This document shows positions 4,739 through 6,366 of a DNA stretch of 6,366 nt, piece by piece. Both the position numbers and the translations under genes were made by a program. Source of the stretch: Candidatus Muproteobacteria bacterium RIFCSPHIGHO2_01_FULL_65_16. GTDB taxonomy: Bacteria; Pseudomonadota; Gammaproteobacteria; Acidiferrobacterales; Sulfurifustaceae. The notes below the pieces were generated by a model. The model ran no database searches, was not told where the DNA came from, and was given only the letters and a program-made list of their open reading frames with translations. How positions within the stretch are numbered: position 1 is the stretch's first letter; each line of letters opens with the position of its first letter. The stretch covers positions 1 to 6,366 of the forward strand of contig MFSY01000073.1 in the NCBI GenBank assembly GCA_001785175.1, read 5' to 3'.

Positions 4739-5666
4739 TTTAGGCCCCATCCTTTACTTCTGGCCCCGCGACACGGTTCTGGACTTTTACCGGCGCGTCG
4801 CCGATGCACCGGTGGACATCGTGTATCTGGGCGAGGCGGTGTGCTCCAAGCGCCGCGCGCTGCGGCCCGAGGACTGGATACAGATCGCCGAGGAGCTCGA
4901 GGCCGCCGGCAAGGAGGCGGTGCTCTCGACGATGACGCTGATCGAGGCCGAATCCGAGCTCGGTGTCATGCGCCGCATCTCGGAGAATGCGCGCTTCACG
5001 GTCGAGGCCAACGACATGGGCGCGATCAACATGCTCGCCGGTCGGGCGCGCTTCGTCGCCGGGCCGAATATCAATACCTACAATGCCGGCACGCTCGCGA
5101 TGCTCGCCGCCGCCGGCGCGCGCCGCTGGGTGCTGCCGGTCGAGCTTGATCGCAACACGCTACGCGCGCTTCAGGCCGCGCGCCCGGCGGGCCTCGAGAC
5201 CGAGGTGTTCGCCTTCGGCCGCCTGCCGCTCGCCTTCTCCGCGCGCTGCTTCACCGCGCGCGCCCACAATCTTCCCAAGGACGAGTGCGGCTTCCGCTGC
5301 GGCGACTACGCCGACGGCATGTTGCTCTCGTCACAGGAGGACAAGCCGTTCCTGGTGCTGAACGGCATTCAGACGCAGTCGGCCGAGACCTATAATCTGG
5401 TCGCGGAACTGCCGGAGATGAAAGATCTCGCCGTGGATGTGGCGCGCATCTCGCCGCAGTCGAGCGGCACCTTCGAGATCATTAATACCTTCCACGCCGT
5501 TATTGACGGGACGCTCGAGCCGGCCGCGGCGCCCACGCGGCTTGCGCCGCATATCCCATACGGCGCCTGTAACGGCCACTGGTACGGCCAGGCGGGCATG
5601 AACTGGATCAGGGAAGTCGGAGCCGAGGCCGTCTTTTCGGCGATGGGCGGCCTGAAGCGGGGTTGA
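4728..5666 (+). CDS. ubiV: UbiV, O2-independent ubiquinone hydroxylation protein (U32 peptidase family)
   Basis: This 312-residue protein matches E. coli UbiV (YhbV): MKLSLGPILYFWPRDTVLDF at the N-terminus corresponds to MKYSLGPVLWYWPKETLEEF. DIVYLGEAVCSKRRA, PLAFSARCFTAR, PKDEC and FLVLNGIQTQS are also conserved. Expected cluster cysteines are C39, C174, C187 and C191, with the same spacing as the known set (39, 180, 193, 197 in E. coli) apart from a six-residue shift. It partners UbiU in the anaerobic ring hydroxylation of the ubiquinone precursor. Start: translation must begin at TTG 4728-4730. The homologous first residue maps exactly there, and a TGA lies in frame at 4722-4724. This TTG is inside the right arm of repeat element 2. 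GGAA at 4716-4719, 8 bp upstream, is a weak ribosome site. The stop lies 8 bp from the end of the convergent ubiT gene. Confidence 0.95.
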   Translation: MKLSLGPILYFWPRDTVLDFYRRVADAPVDIVYLGEAVCSKRRALRPEDWIQIAEELEAAGKEAVLSTMTLIEAESELGVMRRISENARFTVEANDMGAINMLAGRARFVAGPNINTYNAGTLAMLAAAGARRWVLPVELDRNTLRALQAARPAGLETEVFAFGRLPLAFSARCFTARAHNLPKDECGFRCGDYADGMLLSSQEDKPFLVLNGIQTQSAETYNLVAELPEMKDLAVDVARISPQSSGTFEIINTFHAVIDGTLEPAAAPTRLAPHIPYGACNGHWYGQAGMNWIREVGAEAVFSAMGGLKRG

Positions 5667-5674
5667 GCCGCGGC

Positions 5675-6193
5675 CTAGCGCGGGCGCGACGGCTGGAGCC
5701 CGGGGAGGGGAAGGCGGCGGATGATCCCGAGGGCAAGATCGGCGAGGGGCGCGACGAGCACGGCGCGCACATGCGCCTCGATGTCGTAGTCGAGCGCGTC
5801 GAGCAGGTTTTTCACGTGCAGGCCGGTTTCGGTGTCGCCCTCGATGCACAGGCGCCGGTGGAAGAAGAGCGTGTCCGGATCCTCCCGGCGCGCGGCCAGA
5901 TCCAGGAAATCGGCCAGCGTTCCGCGGATCGAGACGTCGGCGCGTCCGGCGCCGGACGGCCGCAGCCGGCCGTTCTGAATCCGGAAATGCAGACGGCAGG
6001 GGGCGTCGGTGATGTCGAGGCAGATCGTCTTGCCCTCGAGCTCGCCGAGGCGCGCCGCGATCGCCTGGCCGCGCAGCAAATGGTTGAAGACGCGCGCCAG
6101 CACCTCCGTATGCAACGCATCGGGCAGGAGGCGCAGCGGGACCTTGAGCGGTGTGAGCAGAACGTGGTACATGACGTGATTCAAGTCTACCAT
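5675..6193 (-). CDS. ubiT: UbiT, SCP2-domain accessory protein of O2-independent ubiquinone synthesis
   Basis: This 172-residue protein matches E. coli UbiT (YhbT, 174 residues). The SCP2 lipid-binding domain spans about residues 35-135 and ends in the diagnostic block AARREDPDTLFFHRRLCIEG followed by DTETGLHVKNLLDA. A hydrophobic N-terminal segment (VLLTPLKVPLRLLP) aligns with the E. coli one. UbiT is thought to bind ubiquinone intermediates and is needed with UbiU and UbiV for anaerobic synthesis. Start: the ATG at 6191-6193 (MVDLNHV) aligns best with the E. coli start. ATG at 6206-6208 (adds MNPGI) and at 6170-6172 are alternatives, and none has a clear Shine-Dalgarno. The frame is open back to a GTG at 6313, but that extension does not look conserved. 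It is convergent with ubiV, unlike the divergent ubiT/ubiUV layout of E. coli, so it needs its own promoter; no FNR-type site was seen in 6194-6366. Confidence 0.92.
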   Translation of the reverse strand: MVDLNHVMYHVLLTPLKVPLRLLPDALHTEVLARVFNHLLRGQAIAARLGELEGKTICLDITDAPCRLHFRIQNGRLRPSGAGRADVSIRGTLADFLDLAARREDPDTLFFHRRLCIEGDTETGLHVKNLLDALDYDIEAHVRAVLVAPLADLALGIIRRLPLPGLQPSRPR

Positions 6194-6255
6194 GATGCCG
6201 GGGTTCATGCTTATTCTGAGCCGCCTCTGGGCGAGCCGAGCACCGAAGGCAACGG

Positions 6256-6283
6256 AAGCACAGGTCCGAGGTGTGTGCTTTTT
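6256..6283 (+). terminator. Weak terminator-like hairpin, plus strand
   Basis: AAGCACA (6256-6262) pairs with TGTGCTT (6274-6280) around an 11-nt loop, and T continues to 6283 (five T in total). It would stop plus-strand transcripts running over ubiT from ubiV. On the minus strand the same hairpin lies in the ubiT leader. The stem is short and the T-run modest, so confidence is low. Confidence 0.3.
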
Positions 6284-6330
6284 CTCGGGTCCCCGTATGG
6301 CGCGCCCGCGCACCGCAAGGTTCCGGGCAA

Positions 6331-6366
6331 GCGCCCCGAAGGGGGCGCAGACAGGATGTCTGCGCC
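6331..6366. repeat. Overlapping GC-rich hairpins at the right edge, REP-like
   Basis: GGCGCAGACA (6344-6353) is followed by GGA and its exact complement TGTCTGCGCC (6357-6366), a 10-bp stem cut by the window end. Just before it GCGCCCC (6331-6337) pairs with GGGGCGC (6342-6348) around GAAG. The two stems share 6344-6348 and cannot both form. Such compact GC palindromes between genes resemble REP-type elements, but no second copy is in the window, so the class is not shown. Confidence 0.45.

Noticed and set aside
3572..4750. Long minus-strand open frame (392 codons) opposite ubiU
   Set aside because: Its translation is Arg/His/Ala-rich with no family resemblance, and it covers exactly the conserved ubiU gene and the repeat arms. 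Long antisense frames are expected in high-GC coding DNA.

Overview
The window is high-GC, densely coded proteobacterial DNA. Three genes closely match the gammaproteobacterial O2-independent ubiquinone proteins UbiU, UbiV and UbiT, there is an FNR-type half-site pair (TTGAC-N4-ATCAA), and ATG starts sometimes have a clear Shine-Dalgarno. A gamma- (less likely beta-) proteobacterium that respires both with and without oxygen is the best guess; nothing allows a genus call.

Left part (1-2118). About 480 bp of non-coding, less GC-rich sequence holds a possible promoter, several hairpins including one followed by seven T, and a perfect 34-bp palindrome. It leads into a short response-regulator gene (479-1048). 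That protein is a receiver domain plus a helical tail that stops where an HD-GYP output domain would be expected to begin, so it looks like a stand-alone or truncated regulator. Facing it is a minus-strand pair: a small ChaB-like gene whose stop overlaps (ATGA) the start of an inositol-monophosphatase-family gene.

Middle and right part (2119-6366). A divergent intergenic region carries the FNR-type site about 60 bp ahead of a membrane-anchored c-type cytochrome with a C-terminal CVACH haem motif. Then, all on the plus strand, come a TatD-linked-type radical SAM protein, ubiU and ubiV. Facing ubiV, 8 bp away, is ubiT on the minus strand. In E. coli, ubiT is instead divergent from ubiUV. UbiU and UbiV keep all eight expected [4Fe-4S] cysteines. 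The natural reading is an anaerobically induced respiratory block: low oxygen, sensed by an FNR/Anr-like regulator, would turn on a cytochrome and the oxygen-independent route to ubiquinone, with the radical SAM enzyme as an unexplained companion.

The most unusual structure is in the two gaps on either side of ubiU. Each is almost filled by an inverted pair of heptanucleotide arrays: five 7-bp units, a 36-38 bp core, then five 7-bp units in reverse orientation. The two elements have the same architecture but different 7-mers (AAGTGAA and CCAAGTT). The second supplies the TTG start codon of ubiV, and the first ends 4 bp before the ATG of ubiU. Further hairpins (REP-like) close the right edge of the window.
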